Assembly (NCBI GenBank): GCA_026707665.1
Contig: JAPOWK010000021.1
Location: forward strand, 1 to 49,633
Length of the DNA stretch: 49,633 nt
Direction: 5' to 3'
Source: Chloroflexota bacterium
GTDB taxonomy: Bacteria; Chloroflexota; Anaerolineae; Aggregatilineales; Phototrophicaceae
The position numbers and the translations under genes are program-made. Positions 28,102 through 36,937 of the stretch are shown one piece after another. The notes below the pieces were generated by a model. It did not search any database and had not been told where the DNA came from. It saw only the letters and a list, made by a program, of their open reading frames with translations. Positions within the stretch are counted from its first letter, which is position 1; every line of letters begins with the position of its first letter.

Positions 28102-29892
28102 ATGTATATACTTGGCATATCCGCCTTCTATCATGACTCCGCCGCGGCCTTGCTGAGCGATGGCGTGTTGATCGCCGCCGCCATGGAGGAGCGTTTCTCG
28201 CGGTTGAAACATGACAATGGGTTCCCCCAAATGGCAGCTGAATTCTGCCTTCAGCAAGCCGGGATAACGGCGAGGGATTTGGAATACGTCGTGTTCTACG
28301 AGAAGCCGCTGCAGAAGTTTGAACGCATCCTGCAAACAGCGCTGAATACCTTTCCTCAATCGTCCGGCCTCTGGCGTGAATCGATGATGACCTGGCTGAG
28401 CGACAAGCTCTGGGTGCGCAGCCACATTGCGCGCGGGATCGGCGTTCCCGCCAACAAGATCCTATTTTGCGATCATCACATGAGCCACGCGGCCAGCGCA
28501 TTCCTCGCCTGCCCATTTAAGGACGCCGCCATCTTGACAGTTGATGGTGTGGGCGAGTGGACCACGACGACTTTGGGAAGCGGCAAGAGCTCGCTCGGCG
28601 AAAGTGAAGACGCACCGCCCACCATTGAGCTCTTTGAAGAGCAGCGCTTCCCACATTCGCTGGGTTTGCTCTACTCCACCTTCACCGCCTGGCTCGGCTT
28701 TCGCGTCAACAATGGCGAATACAAAGTGATGGGCATGAGCCCCTATGGCGAGCCTCGCTATATGGACAAGATCGATAAGGTTGTCGCTGCCGATGAAACC
28801 AACGGCGCCTTCAAGCTCAATATGGATTATTTCGACTTTCACCGATCGACAACGCGTAGTTACAGCAGCAAATTTCTCGAGCTCTTCGGTGAGAAACGTA
28901 ATGATGATGCCGATTTCTTCACCATGCGCACAAATCCGGAACGCGCGGCCGAACGGTCGGCGATGGAGACCAATCAGTATTACGCCGATGTCGCGGCCAG
29001 CATCCAGCAGTTCACGGAAGACACCTTGATTAAGATCGCAAGGCACTTACACGAACGCACTGGCATGAGCAAACTTGCCATGGCCGGCGGGGTCGCGCTC
29101 AATACCAAAGCAAACTGGCGCATCTTGAATGAAACGCCTTTTGAAGAACTGTGGATCCAACCGGCGGCCGGGGATGACGGCGGCGCGCTTGGAGCGGCTC
29201 TATGGGTTTGGCATACCTTGCTGGGCAAACCGCGGCGATGGGTGCAGAAGCACGCCTATTACGGACGCAGCTATTCCGACGAAGTCTGCCGCGCATTTCT
29301 CGATCAGGAAGAACTCAATTACGAGACTTATGCCGATGAGAGCAAGCTGACCGAAGTGATCGTTGATGCCCTGACCTGCCAACAAGTCATTGGCTTTCAT
29401 CAGGGGCGCTTTGAATGGGGACCGCGCGCCTTGGGAAACCGAAGCATTTTGGCTGATCCGCGCGGCGCCGACATGAAAGAGATCGTGAATACGAAAATCA
29501 AATTCCGCGAGCCATTTCGGCCCTTCGCGCCGGTTGTTCTGCGGGAGCGCGCGCCGGAATACTTCGACTATCCCCAAGTCGCCGATCACGATACGCCACG
29601 CTACATGCTGATGGTGGCGCCGATTAAGCATGACAAACAGACTGAAATTCACGCCGTCAACCACGAAGGCACCGGGCGCCTGCAATCCATTGATCGCGAG
29701 ACCAACGCACGGTATTACGACATCGTCCAGCAATTTGGCGAAGCGACCGGCGTGCCCATTGTGCTCAATACCTCATTCAACTTGCGCGGCGAGCCCATTG
29801 TCAATACACCGCGCGAAGCCTACAATACCTTTCGAAACAGCGATATTGACATGCTCGTATTGGGTTCGCACATCGTGCGGAAACCCAGCTAA
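28102..29892 (+). CDS. NodU/CmcH-family carbamoyltransferase
   Basis: A 596-aa O-carbamoyltransferase using carbamoyl phosphate and ATP. The N-terminal Kae1-like domain has MYILGISAFYHDSAAAL, the metal/nucleotide His cluster CDHHMSHAASAF (about 123-134) and LTVDGVGEW; then AMAGGVALN. The C-terminal domain contains FEWGPRALGNRSILADPR, KFREPFRPFAPVV and VLNTSFNLRGEPIV, all typical of NodU/TobZ. Acceptors in the family range from Nod factors and antibiotics to polysaccharides; the surface-type SGNH neighbour hints at a glycan here. AAGG lies 7 nt upstream of the ATG at 28102. The frame is open further upstream, but that part overlaps the SxtJ-like gene. Confidence 0.93.
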   Translation: MYILGISAFYHDSAAALLSDGVLIAAAMEERFSRLKHDNGFPQMAAEFCLQQAGITARDLEYVVFYEKPLQKFERILQTALNTFPQSSGLWRESMMTWLSDKLWVRSHIARGIGVPANKILFCDHHMSHAASAFLACPFKDAAILTVDGVGEWTTTTLGSGKSSLGESEDAPPTIELFEEQRFPHSLGLLYSTFTAWLGFRVNNGEYKVMGMSPYGEPRYMDKIDKVVAADETNGAFKLNMDYFDFHRSTTRSYSSKFLELFGEKRNDDADFFTMRTNPERAAERSAMETNQYYADVAASIQQFTEDTLIKIARHLHERTGMSKLAMAGGVALNTKANWRILNETPFEELWIQPAAGDDGGALGAALWVWHTLLGKPRRWVQKHAYYGRSYSDEVCRAFLDQEELNYETYADESKLTEVIVDALTCQQVIGFHQGRFEWGPRALGNRSILADPRGADMKEIVNTKIKFREPFRPFAPVVLRERAPEYFDYPQVADHDTPRYMLMVAPIKHDKQTEIHAVNHEGTGRLQSIDRETNARYYDIVQQFGEATGVPIVLNTSFNLRGEPIVNTPREAYNTFRNSDIDMLVLGSHIVRKPS

Positions 29893-29919
29893 ATCCTGAG
29901 TGCCACAGAGGGAGACATC

Positions 29920-30132
29920 ATGGCGACAAAGGCAAAACACGACGACAATTCACCGAGCGCAATGGAGGACCTCTTCATGCGTTTGGGCGTGTTAGGTGAA
30001 CTGCTATCCTACCTTTGGAAGCGCAAACTCTATTGGATGCTGCCGATGGTCATCACTCTGCTCGTCTTCGCGCTTCTGATCGTGCTCGGCGGCTCCAGCC
30101 CAATCAGCCCATTCATTTACACGCTATTCTAA
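29920..30132 (+). CDS. DUF5989 family small membrane protein
   Basis: A 70-aa protein with one transmembrane helix (about residues 41-57) followed by a conserved ending SPISPFIYTLF, the recognisable mark of DUF5989 proteins that lie beside NodU carbamoyltransferases and SxtJ-like proteins. GGGAG stands about 6 nt before the ATG. It lies 27 nt after the carbamoyltransferase. Function unknown; a membrane partner or scaffold of the carbamoylation machinery is a reasonable inference from gene context. Confidence 0.85.
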   Translation: MATKAKHDDNSPSAMEDLFMRLGVLGELLSYLWKRKLYWMLPMVITLLVFALLIVLGGSSPISPFIYTLF

Positions 30133-30159
30133 ATCGTTCGTTTCGGCAGCTTGAGGCTA

Positions 30160-30558
30160 ATGGATCCTTCACTCGTCAAACAGCTAACATTGATCGCCCT
30201 GGTCGCCATTGTCCTGCGGCTGGGTCTGCTGGTCCATCAACGTTCTGACACAAACAATCCGATACATGGCGGCGCGCTATCGCAGTTGCTGAACTTGCTG
30301 TCTGGCATGTGTTTCGTCGCGATTCTGCCGACCGTTTGTCTGAGCGTATTGATACTCCATCCCGAAGCGCTGAACTTCGCCGGCCTCACCTGGCATCCGA
30401 TTTTGTTCATTGTTATTTCGCTTGGGCTGGGCAGTTTCGTTTTTGCGCTGCTGCATGCGCTGGTCGAACGCGCTCCCCTACAGCGCGCCGAGCGGGAAGC
30501 GGCCGCCATCGAGGCTCGCGGCTGGACCGAGGAGGACGCCAAGACCTCTGGCTTGTAA
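30160..30558 (+). CDS. Unknown 132-aa membrane protein
   Basis: I do not recognise the family. It has three or four hydrophobic segments (about residues 8-24, 42-68 and 80-100) and a charged, Glu/Arg-rich C-terminal tail of about 30 residues probably in the cytoplasm. GAGG lies 3 nt before the ATG at 30160; a TTG three codons earlier is less likely. It follows DUF5989 by 27 nt and shares its strand, so it may be the last gene of the carbamoyltransferase unit. It converges with gyrB, ending 16 nt away, with no obvious terminator hairpin between them. Confidence 0.7.
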   Translation: MDPSLVKQLTLIALVAIVLRLGLLVHQRSDTNNPIHGGALSQLLNLLSGMCFVAILPTVCLSVLILHPEALNFAGLTWHPILFIVISLGLGSFVFALLHALVERAPLQRAEREAAAIEARGWTEEDAKTSGL

Positions 30559-30574
30559 CCTCTACGTCGTCAAT

Positions 30575-32560
30575 CTATATGTCAAGATTGCGGACCTGCT
30601 TGGCGTGGGTCTGGATGAACTTGCGGCGCGGTGGCACGCTGGCGCCCATCAGCGTATCGAAAACCCGGTCGGCATCAGCGGCGTCTTCAATCGTCACTCG
30701 CATCAGTGTCCGCGATTCCGGATCCATCGTCGTCTCCCAAAGCTGGTCCGGATTCATCTCGCCCAGACCTTTGTAGCGCTGTACCGTGACTTTGTCAGGA
30801 TTCTTGAAGCGCTTCATCGACTGCTTGAGCAAATCTTCATCGGCTGTGCCGCCTTCCGGGTAAATCCACTCCATTTTCTTGCCGTTCTTCAACGAAAAGA
30901 TCGGCGGCTGAGCGATGTACAGATGTCCCTGCTGCACAATCTGGAGCATGTGCCGAAAGAAGAACGTCAGCAACAGCGTACGGATATGGCTGCCGTCCAC
31001 ATCGGCGTCCGTCATGATGATGACTTTGCCGTAACGGAGGCGGTCGACCGCCATCTCGTCATGGATGCCCGTGCCCAAAGCTGATATCAATGCTTTGATT
31101 TCGTTATTGTCCAGTATCTTGTCGATGCGCGCCCGCTCCGTATTCAGGATCTTGCCGCGCAAGGGCAGAATCGCCTGGAAGTGCCGATCGCGCCCCTGCT
31201 TGGCGCTGCCGCCGGCCGAGTCTCCCTCAACGATGTAGATTTCAGCGCTATCGCCCCGTTCCGAACAATCAGCCAGTTTGCCCGGCAAGGTGCTACTTTC
31301 CAGCAGGCTCGGTCCACTGCGCACGAGATCGCGCGCCTTCTTGGCCGCTTCTCGGGCGCGCTTGCTCGTCATGCATTTATCGACAATGCGGCGCGCTTCA
31401 CGCGAATTCATTTCGAGAAATTCGTTGAAGGATTCGGTTACCGCCTGCGAAACCGCGCCCTGCACCTCGGGATTGAGCAGCTTAACCTTCGTCTGGCTCT
31501 CAAATTGTGGATCCGGATGCTTGACGCTGACAATCGCCGTCAAGCCCTCAAGCGTGTCATTGCCGGAGAAGTTGCCGTCCTTATCCTTCAGCAGCCCCGC
31601 CTTCTTGGCGTAACGGTTGATAACGCCGGTGATCGACGACCGCAGCCCGGTGATATGAGTGCCGCCGTCTGGCGTGTTGATGGTGTTGGTGAATGCCAGT
31701 TCCGTAGTCGTCGCCACATCGGAATACTGGAAGGCGACTTCGACTCCAATCTTGTAAGCGGTACCGTTGCGGTCGAGGTATTCGATATCGCGCTCCACGT
31801 GAATGATGTTATGAATCGCTTTGCGATTGCGATTCAAATAACGCACGAAGGACCGCAAACCGCCATCGAAATAAAAGGTCGCCTCGCGCGCAATTGGCTT
31901 GACGCGCTCGTCGCGCAAGCGGATCGTCACCTTGCGGGTAACAAAAGCCATCTCGCGGAATCGGGTCAGCAAGGTACTGAAACTAAATTCATTTTCTTCG
32001 AGGATCGTGAAGTCCGGTACGAAGGAAATCTCGGTGCCGGTTTCTTCTCCGTCCTTAAGTGTTCTTACTTTGCGACGGCGGCCTGTCGGAATGCCGGCCT
32101 CGTAGGACTGCCTCCAAACATGGCCATCACGACGAATGGTCGCCGTTAAACTCGCAGACAATGCGTTCACCGCCGACACGCCAACGCCGTGCAAGCCACC
32201 GCTTACCTTATACGCTTCGTTATCGAATTTCCCGCCGGAGCCGACTTCGGTCATCACCACCTCGAGCGCTGATTTACCGCTCTTGTGTTTATCAACCGGA
32301 ATGCCGACTCCGTTATCACGAATCGTTGCCGCGCCATCCTCGCGCAGCGTCACTGAGATGGAATCACAGCGGCCAGCTAGCGCTTCATCAATGGAGTTAT
32401 CCACTACTTCGTAGATCAGATGGTGCAAGGCTCGCGCGTCGGTGCCACCAACATACATGCCTGGCCGCCGACGGATATGTTCGCGCGGGTCTAATTTCTG
32501 GATATTGTGTGCGCCATACTCACGCTCTTGACGCGCGATAAGATCGCGATCCTTTACCAT
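30575..32560 (-). CDS. gyrB: DNA gyrase subunit B
   Basis: ATPase subunit of type IIA topoisomerase that introduces negative supercoils with GyrA. GHKL ATPase motifs: EVVDNSIDEA, DNGVGIPVD and GGLHGVGVSAVNALS. The TOPRIM domain has IVEGDSAGGSAKQGRDR, LPLRGKILN and MTDADVDGSHIRTLLL. The C-terminus ends HAKQVRNLDI, the gyrase-B type ending, and the RYKGLGEMNPDQLWETTMDP block is present. Length is 661 aa without large insertions. ParE is a formal alternative but the ending favours GyrB. AGGAG lies 6 nt upstream of the ATG at 32560. gyrA is not in the window. Confidence 0.92.
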   Translation of the reverse strand: MVKDRDLIARQEREYGAHNIQKLDPREHIRRRPGMYVGGTDARALHHLIYEVVDNSIDEALAGRCDSISVTLREDGAATIRDNGVGIPVDKHKSGKSALEVVMTEVGSGGKFDNEAYKVSGGLHGVGVSAVNALSASLTATIRRDGHVWRQSYEAGIPTGRRRKVRTLKDGEETGTEISFVPDFTILEENEFSFSTLLTRFREMAFVTRKVTIRLRDERVKPIAREATFYFDGGLRSFVRYLNRNRKAIHNIIHVERDIEYLDRNGTAYKIGVEVAFQYSDVATTTELAFTNTINTPDGGTHITGLRSSITGVINRYAKKAGLLKDKDGNFSGNDTLEGLTAIVSVKHPDPQFESQTKVKLLNPEVQGAVSQAVTESFNEFLEMNSREARRIVDKCMTSKRAREAAKKARDLVRSGPSLLESSTLPGKLADCSERGDSAEIYIVEGDSAGGSAKQGRDRHFQAILPLRGKILNTERARIDKILDNNEIKALISALGTGIHDEMAVDRLRYGKVIIMTDADVDGSHIRTLLLTFFFRHMLQIVQQGHLYIAQPPIFSLKNGKKMEWIYPEGGTADEDLLKQSMKRFKNPDKVTVQRYKGLGEMNPDQLWETTMDPESRTLMRVTIEDAADADRVFDTLMGASVPPRRKFIQTHAKQVRNLDI

Positions 32561-32677
32561 CTTTACTCCTGACAATCCTGCCAATAAGCCACAACCGCCG
32601 AACCTGAAATTCGATCAATTGACAAGGGCAAATGGCGCCAAATTCTCACTCGCGGTAGACCTTCTCTGACTGCCTAT

Positions 32678-32706
32678 ATTATACAGCAGCGCAGGCTTTC
32701 GGACAA
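32678..32706 (-). promoter_or_regulatory. Promoter of gyrB
   Basis: Minus-strand -35 TTGTCC (32706-32701), 17-nt spacer, -10 TATAAT (32683-32678). It implies a 5' leader of about 110 nt before gyrB, in which I recognise no structured element. Confidence 0.75.
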
Positions 32707-32738
32707 TCCGAAGCGAGAGGCAAAGCGGGCGCACAGCA

Positions 32739-32767
32739 TTGACAGCGCAAGACTGCGCTCATAAAAT
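32739..32767 (+). promoter_or_regulatory. Promoter of tRNA-Arg
   Basis: Plus-strand -35 TTGACA (32739-32744), 17-nt spacer, -10 TAAAAT (32762-32767), ending 10 nt before the mature tRNA 5' end. It is back-to-back with the gyrB promoter. Confidence 0.85.
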
Positions 32768-32777
32768 CACGGCTGAT

Positions 32778-32850
32778 GCCTCTGTAGCTCAGTGGACAGA
32801 GCACCGGTCTTCTAAACCGTTGGTCGCAGGTTCGAGTCCTGCCAGGGGCG
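32778..32850 (+). tRNA. tRNA-Arg (anticodon UCU)
   Basis: A 73-nt cloverleaf. Acceptor GCCTCTG pairs with CAGGGGC (one G-U), discriminator G; D arm GCTC/GAGC; anticodon loop CTTCTAA gives anticodon TCT, reading AGA/AGG arginine codons; T arm GCAGG-TTCGAGT-CCTGC is perfect. The anticodon stem has one C-U mismatch at its outer pair. No CCA is encoded. No integrase or repeat of the tRNA 3' end was noticed nearby, so it does not look like an active integration site here. Confidence 0.97.
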
Positions 32851-32884
32851 ATTGCCCAACAGGTCCCTCATCTGAATCGCAGAA

Positions 32885-34168
32885 TCAAGCCGTGATGTCG
32901 CTGAACAGCTGGCGAATCTGCCCGCTCAAGGCAATCTTGTTGGTCTTCGACCAGCGCTCAAGGTTTCGGAAGTGCTCCACGGCCTCGGCTCGGCGGCCCA
33001 ACTGCACATATAGCTTCAACAGTCGAAGATGTATTTCTTCGCGCCTGTAGTCGGTTTCTAGCGCTCGAATAAGCGTGTATAGCGCCAGTTGGAAGCTCTC
33101 ACGCGCTTCCCAAATGGCTGCAATATTCTCCAGCGCTTCAATATAGGCGTTTTGGTATGCCTCTCGCCGCTCAACAATCCAGCCATCGTCGTGACCCTGC
33201 AGGAAAGGTCCACGATATAATTTCGCCACCCGCTGCCACAGTTCGAAGGGCTCCGCCGGTTCGCCATGTCGCCCCTCCAGCAACGCTTCAACAAATTCAA
33301 ACGCGTCAAAGTAAAATGGCCTTTCGCGGTCAACCCGATAGTATCTCCCATCGTGAGCCATGACATCCATGCCTATTGCCTTGTGCAGGCGCCGCTTGGT
33401 CACGTGAAACACATTTACCGCCGGGTCGATGTCCAATTTTGGCCAGAAGGTCTCGCAGATCTGATTGCGCGTAACTTCCGGTCGATCCATCGCGAAGAAT
33501 AGCAGCAGACGCGGCAGATGCCCTTCCCAGTTGTCGATCAGAAAGTCATCAAGAAAAACATATCCGGGGCCCAACGAGAGCACTTTGAGACTGGCGTCGA
33601 CCTCATTGCGCACGCCGTAAATGTTCTTTTGAACGATATGTCCATCGCGAATGATGACGGCCTGCCTATTGGCAATCATCGATAGCCAAGGCATGCGCGG
33701 AAGTGAACGGCCGTTCAATACGATCTTGCATCGCGCCGGCGCTTGATGGGAAAGGCGCTCGACAAATCTCTTCACGTCATCAGCGAGATCCGCGCGGTCG
33801 AATTCATCTAGCACCAACCAAATCTCTCGATCCCCCAGCTCAGACAGCTCGGCGATAAAGGTCCGCAGAATCACATCCATGTGCTTGTAGGGGTCGTCGA
33901 TAACGTTTGCCGGCAATACGTTCATTTGGCGCCCGAAGATGACATTCTGCCGCGACAAGGTCCCCAATAGACTCGGCAGGAAATTGCCCAGTTTAATGTC
34001 GTCCACGTCCAGCGCGTAATAGAATGCGCTCAAGTCGCTGTCCCCCAGCAGCCGCGCCATGATTACCGACCGCAGGCGGCTCTGAGGGTGGAGCAGTATT
34101 ATTTTTGCCTCACTGGAATTGTGAAGGAAATTCTCGTACGCAATAGAGGATTGAACGTCTGTGTTCAT
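32885..34168 (-). CDS. BTAD-domain (SARP/MalT-like) transcriptional regulator with degenerate ATPase part
   Basis: A 427-aa regulator-like protein. The N-terminal part (about 1-215) looks like a STAND/AAA-type NTPase core: a Walker-B-like strand REIWLVLDEFDRAD is visible, but the place where a P-loop is expected (HPQSRLRSVIMARLLG) lacks GxxxxGK[ST]. About residues 225-310 form an OmpR-like winged helix (MDRPEVTRNQICETFWP, AVNVFHVTKRRLHKAIG). The rest is a helical BTAD region (RAKLYRGPFLQG-type block, then HLRLLKLYVQLGRRAEAVEHF). Probable DNA-binding activator whose sensing domain no longer hydrolyses ATP. No strong Shine-Dalgarno before the ATG. Targets unknown; the neighbouring acyl-CoA ligase and thioesterase are candidates. 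Confidence 0.75.
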   Translation of the reverse strand: MNTDVQSSIAYENFLHNSSEAKIILLHPQSRLRSVIMARLLGDSDLSAFYYALDVDDIKLGNFLPSLLGTLSRQNVIFGRQMNVLPANVIDDPYKHMDVILRTFIAELSELGDREIWLVLDEFDRADLADDVKRFVERLSHQAPARCKIVLNGRSLPRMPWLSMIANRQAVIIRDGHIVQKNIYGVRNEVDASLKVLSLGPGYVFLDDFLIDNWEGHLPRLLLFFAMDRPEVTRNQICETFWPKLDIDPAVNVFHVTKRRLHKAIGMDVMAHDGRYYRVDRERPFYFDAFEFVEALLEGRHGEPAEPFELWQRVAKLYRGPFLQGHDDGWIVERREAYQNAYIEALENIAAIWEARESFQLALYTLIRALETDYRREEIHLRLLKLYVQLGRRAEAVEHFRNLERWSKTNKIALSGQIRQLFSDITA

Positions 34169-34364
34169 TAGCTACATTCTTAACAAGGTCGTCACATCGC
34201 TATACAGAATAGTATCACATTATTAACTAACATCTACATTGGCGACTATAGGCTGTGCGTCACATCTGTATTTGTCGCCCTGATGGCAATTTCGAGGCTC
34301 CTTCGGAGCTCATAGGACAGGCAGGCGACCTTGAAACGACCGTAAAGTCGCCTCCCGTTGCAAC

Positions 34365-36104
34365 TCAGCTTGCTTCGCCTTCCATTCGCACTAATTCACG
34401 CCTCAACGTTTTGCCGACCGCTGTTTTGGGTAGCTCCTCAATGAAGGCGATTCGCCGCGGGATCTCATATGGCGCCAGCTTGTCTCCCAGAAACTCGATG
34501 ACTTCGTCCGCAGTCAGCCTCTCGTTAGGTTTCACTACGATCCAGGCTTTCAGCGCTTCCTGGCCCGCTCGCTCCGGATGTGGAATGGCCGCCACACCTA
34601 CTTCCAACACCGCAGCGTGTGATGCGATAGCGTTTTCGACGGTGGTCGGGTATACGTTATACCCGCCGATTAGCGCCATGTCCTTCTTGCGATCGACTAT
34701 GTAAAAGTAACCGTCTTCGTCCATGCGCGCGATATCGCCCGTATAGAGCCAGCGCTTGCCGTCCTTCTCCCGAAGCGCCGACTGTGTTTCTTCGATCATT
34801 CCGTGATAACCTGCCATGACATTCGGTCCCGCCATCAACAGCTCGCCGACTTCGCCAACAGGCACATCGGTTTCGCCATCCTCCAGGCTGACGATTCGCA
34901 TATCCATCTCAGGCAGCGGCAAGCCAATCGAGCCGCGGCGGTTTTCCTTGAATATCGGATTGACATGGGTGGCCGTCGGCGCCTCACTCATGCCGAAGCC
35001 TTCGCGCACCGAGCCGCCAGACAAGCGCTCGAATTCTGTCTTTGTCGCTACCGGCAAAGGCGCTGACCCGCTCAGACAAAGGTGCAAGGAACTTAAGTCG
35101 ATTTCGCCGCTTTGCACTTTCGGATGATTGTTTATGGCGTTATACAGTGCCGGTACGCCAGGAAACAGCGTGGTGCGGAAGGTCTCAATATTGCCCAACA
35201 CATCGTCAATATCACGCGGATTAGGCACGAGCACCACCTTGCATCCACGGTATACGCTGGTACTGACCACGACGACCAGGCCATAAACATGGAAAAACGG
35301 GATCGCCCCAAGAAAGATCTCATCTTCAACCGGCGTATCAAAGAGGTCGAGGAAGCCTTCAGTCTGCATCATATTCGCCACCAAAGCCCGGTGTTTGGAC
35401 ATCGCGGCTTTGGCAACGCCTGTCGTACCGCCGGTGTATTGGAAGATCGCCAGATCATCGGGCTGCACTTGTACGTTCGCTTGTCGGCCATCATACGTGC
35501 GCAACAGGTCCTGAAACCAGTGATCGCCTGGCTCAACGTCTTCAAGGAAGTGCCCTTCTTTCTTCTCTTTCGCGATCGTGAAAAGAAACTTCGCCAAGGG
35601 CGGCAGATATTCCTTGATATTGGCGACGATCACCGCCTTGACTTTGCTCTTGCGCTGGACCTGCTTGACCAAGCCATAGAAGAGCGTCATCGTTATGACG
35701 AATTCGGCATCACAATCATCGATCTGATGCGCCATTCTTTCCGCGGGATATGTCGGGTTGGTCGCCGCGACTACGCCGCCCGCCTTCAATATGCCGTAGA
35801 AGCTGATCACAAAGGCAACCGAATTCGGCATAACGATAGCGACGCGGTCGCTCTTTCTCAGGCCCAAATCGACAAGCGCGGCCGCAAGCGCGTCCGAAGC
35901 CCGGTCTAGCTCCTCGTAGGTGATCGACCGGCTGATGCGCCCCACCAAGGGCAGGTTCGCAGGCGTAATCAAGGCCGTGCTGTGCGGTATGCGTACGCGC
36001 GTATCTTTCAAGAATTGATGCAGCGGCACTTCCGGAATATCGACCGAGGCCGGGATGCCGACGTCATAGCTGCTGATCCAGGGCCTTTCGGCATAAGTCA
36101 CCAT
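34365..36104 (-). CDS. Long-chain acyl-CoA ligase (AMP-forming, FadD-like)
   Basis: A 579-aa ANL-superfamily enzyme activating a fatty or other carboxylic acid to acyl-CoA. Seen: the P-loop-like AMP motif YTGGTTGVAKAAM (variant with Gly-Gly and without the usual Lys-Gly step), FFHVYGL, SGSAPLPVATK, EGFGMSEA, LYTGDIARMDEDGYFYIVDRKKD and the C-terminal Lys in KTAVGKTLRREL. GAGAGAGGG precedes the ATG at 36104; a slightly longer frame from 36122 would start on a weak codon inside that Shine-Dalgarno. A promoter lies upstream. It follows a hot-dog thioesterase gene on the same strand. Confidence 0.9.
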   Translation of the reverse strand: MVTYAERPWISSYDVGIPASVDIPEVPLHQFLKDTRVRIPHSTALITPANLPLVGRISRSITYEELDRASDALAAALVDLGLRKSDRVAIVMPNSVAFVISFYGILKAGGVVAATNPTYPAERMAHQIDDCDAEFVITMTLFYGLVKQVQRKSKVKAVIVANIKEYLPPLAKFLFTIAKEKKEGHFLEDVEPGDHWFQDLLRTYDGRQANVQVQPDDLAIFQYTGGTTGVAKAAMSKHRALVANMMQTEGFLDLFDTPVEDEIFLGAIPFFHVYGLVVVVSTSVYRGCKVVLVPNPRDIDDVLGNIETFRTTLFPGVPALYNAINNHPKVQSGEIDLSSLHLCLSGSAPLPVATKTEFERLSGGSVREGFGMSEAPTATHVNPIFKENRRGSIGLPLPEMDMRIVSLEDGETDVPVGEVGELLMAGPNVMAGYHGMIEETQSALREKDGKRWLYTGDIARMDEDGYFYIVDRKKDMALIGGYNVYPTTVENAIASHAAVLEVGVAAIPHPERAGQEALKAWIVVKPNERLTADEVIEFLGDKLAPYEIPRRIAFIEELPKTAVGKTLRRELVRMEGEAS

Positions 36105-36147
36105 TTGCCCTCTCTCCCACAATTTACGAATTCCGCAACATTCATTA

Positions 36148-36175
36148 AGTATAACTTATTTCTTAGACGCTTCAA
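36148..36175 (-). promoter_or_regulatory. Promoter of the acyl-CoA ligase gene
   Basis: Minus-strand -35 TTGAAG (36175-36170), 16-nt spacer, -10 TATACT (36153-36148), about 45 nt before the start codon. The remainder of the gap up to 36386 shows no recognisable feature. Confidence 0.65.
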
Positions 36176-36385
36176 AACTCCTAGGTTTTCGCCCGATGCA
36201 ATCGCCTGCCAACCAAAGCGTTGATTCGAATTTATTTGACCCTGGTCAGCGGCCTCGCAACCAATGGCGCTCACTAAGGCCAATCAGTCGATCGCAATGA
36301 AGCTAAGTCAATACGCTAATGACAACAGAATGGATAGGGAAAGACTATACGACGAGGATATTCCCCAAGCGAACCGAAGGGCGTG

Positions 36386-36811
36386 TTACTCTTTGCCGGC
36401 CCGGGGATTAAGCCAGGCCTTCCAGGCATTTGGAACTCGCTTGACTTTGCCGGATGCGTTCAAACAGATCAGCTTGAGAGAAGCCTCAAACAGGATTGCG
36501 TCCGTCTCCGCCTCAACAATCTCACAGCCGAAAGTTATCGTGCGGCTCTTCACATCTTCTATCCAGGTCTTCACCGTGATACGTTGATCATAACGCGCGG
36601 CCAGTCTATACTTTGCCTTGAGATCTCCCGCTGCCAAGAAATAGCCGGACCGCTCAATATCGGCGTAACTCCAGCCATGTTCGCGGATGTAGGCGCTGCG
36701 CCCCTCTTCAAACCACACAAGATACACGGTGTGGTGCACCACTCCCATGCTGTCAGTTTCCGCATAGCGCACGTGGAAAGTAGTCTCACAGATGAAGAGA
36801 TCTTTAGGCAT
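36386..36811 (-). CDS. Hot-dog fold acyl-CoA thioesterase (YbgC/FadM/4HBT family)
   Basis: A 141-aa single hot-dog domain hydrolysing acyl-CoA thioesters. The N-terminal motif VRYAETDSMGVVHHTVYLVWFEEGR contains the catalytic Asp of the 4-hydroxybenzoyl-CoA thioesterase type (usually D in ETDxxGxVxxxxYxxxFE), with the conserved Tyr and Glu following. AAGGG lies 5 nt before the ATG. Paired with the acyl-CoA ligase downstream it would allow control of acyl-CoA levels, but there is a separate promoter for the ligase. Divergent from the DsbA-like gene. Confidence 0.9.
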   Translation of the reverse strand: MPKDLFICETTFHVRYAETDSMGVVHHTVYLVWFEEGRSAYIREHGWSYADIERSGYFLAAGDLKAKYRLAARYDQRITVKTWIEDVKSRTITFGCEIVEAETDAILFEASLKLICLNASGKVKRVPNAWKAWLNPRAGKE

Positions 36812-36937
36812 GCCGCCCTTTTTCCTGAACAGCGTCGATGCCAGTAGTCTAACGCCAGAATTGCGCGGGACACAAGCATTGAAACCTGACGCAAATGTGC
36901 AAGACTTGACGCGCTGAACAGAGACAAGGGGCTGACA

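Noticed and set aside
31181..32149. A 322-codon open frame on the plus strand opposite gyrB
   Set aside because: Same reason: antisense to GyrB motifs, no family resemblance.
32778..34168. A possible integrative element at the tRNA-Arg gene
   Set aside because: No integrase, no duplicated tRNA 3' end and no mobile genes were found beside it.
34280..34310. A hairpin-like GAGCTCC/GGAGCCTC pairing after the acyl-CoA ligase gene as terminator
   Set aside because: The stem has a bulge and no T-run on either strand.
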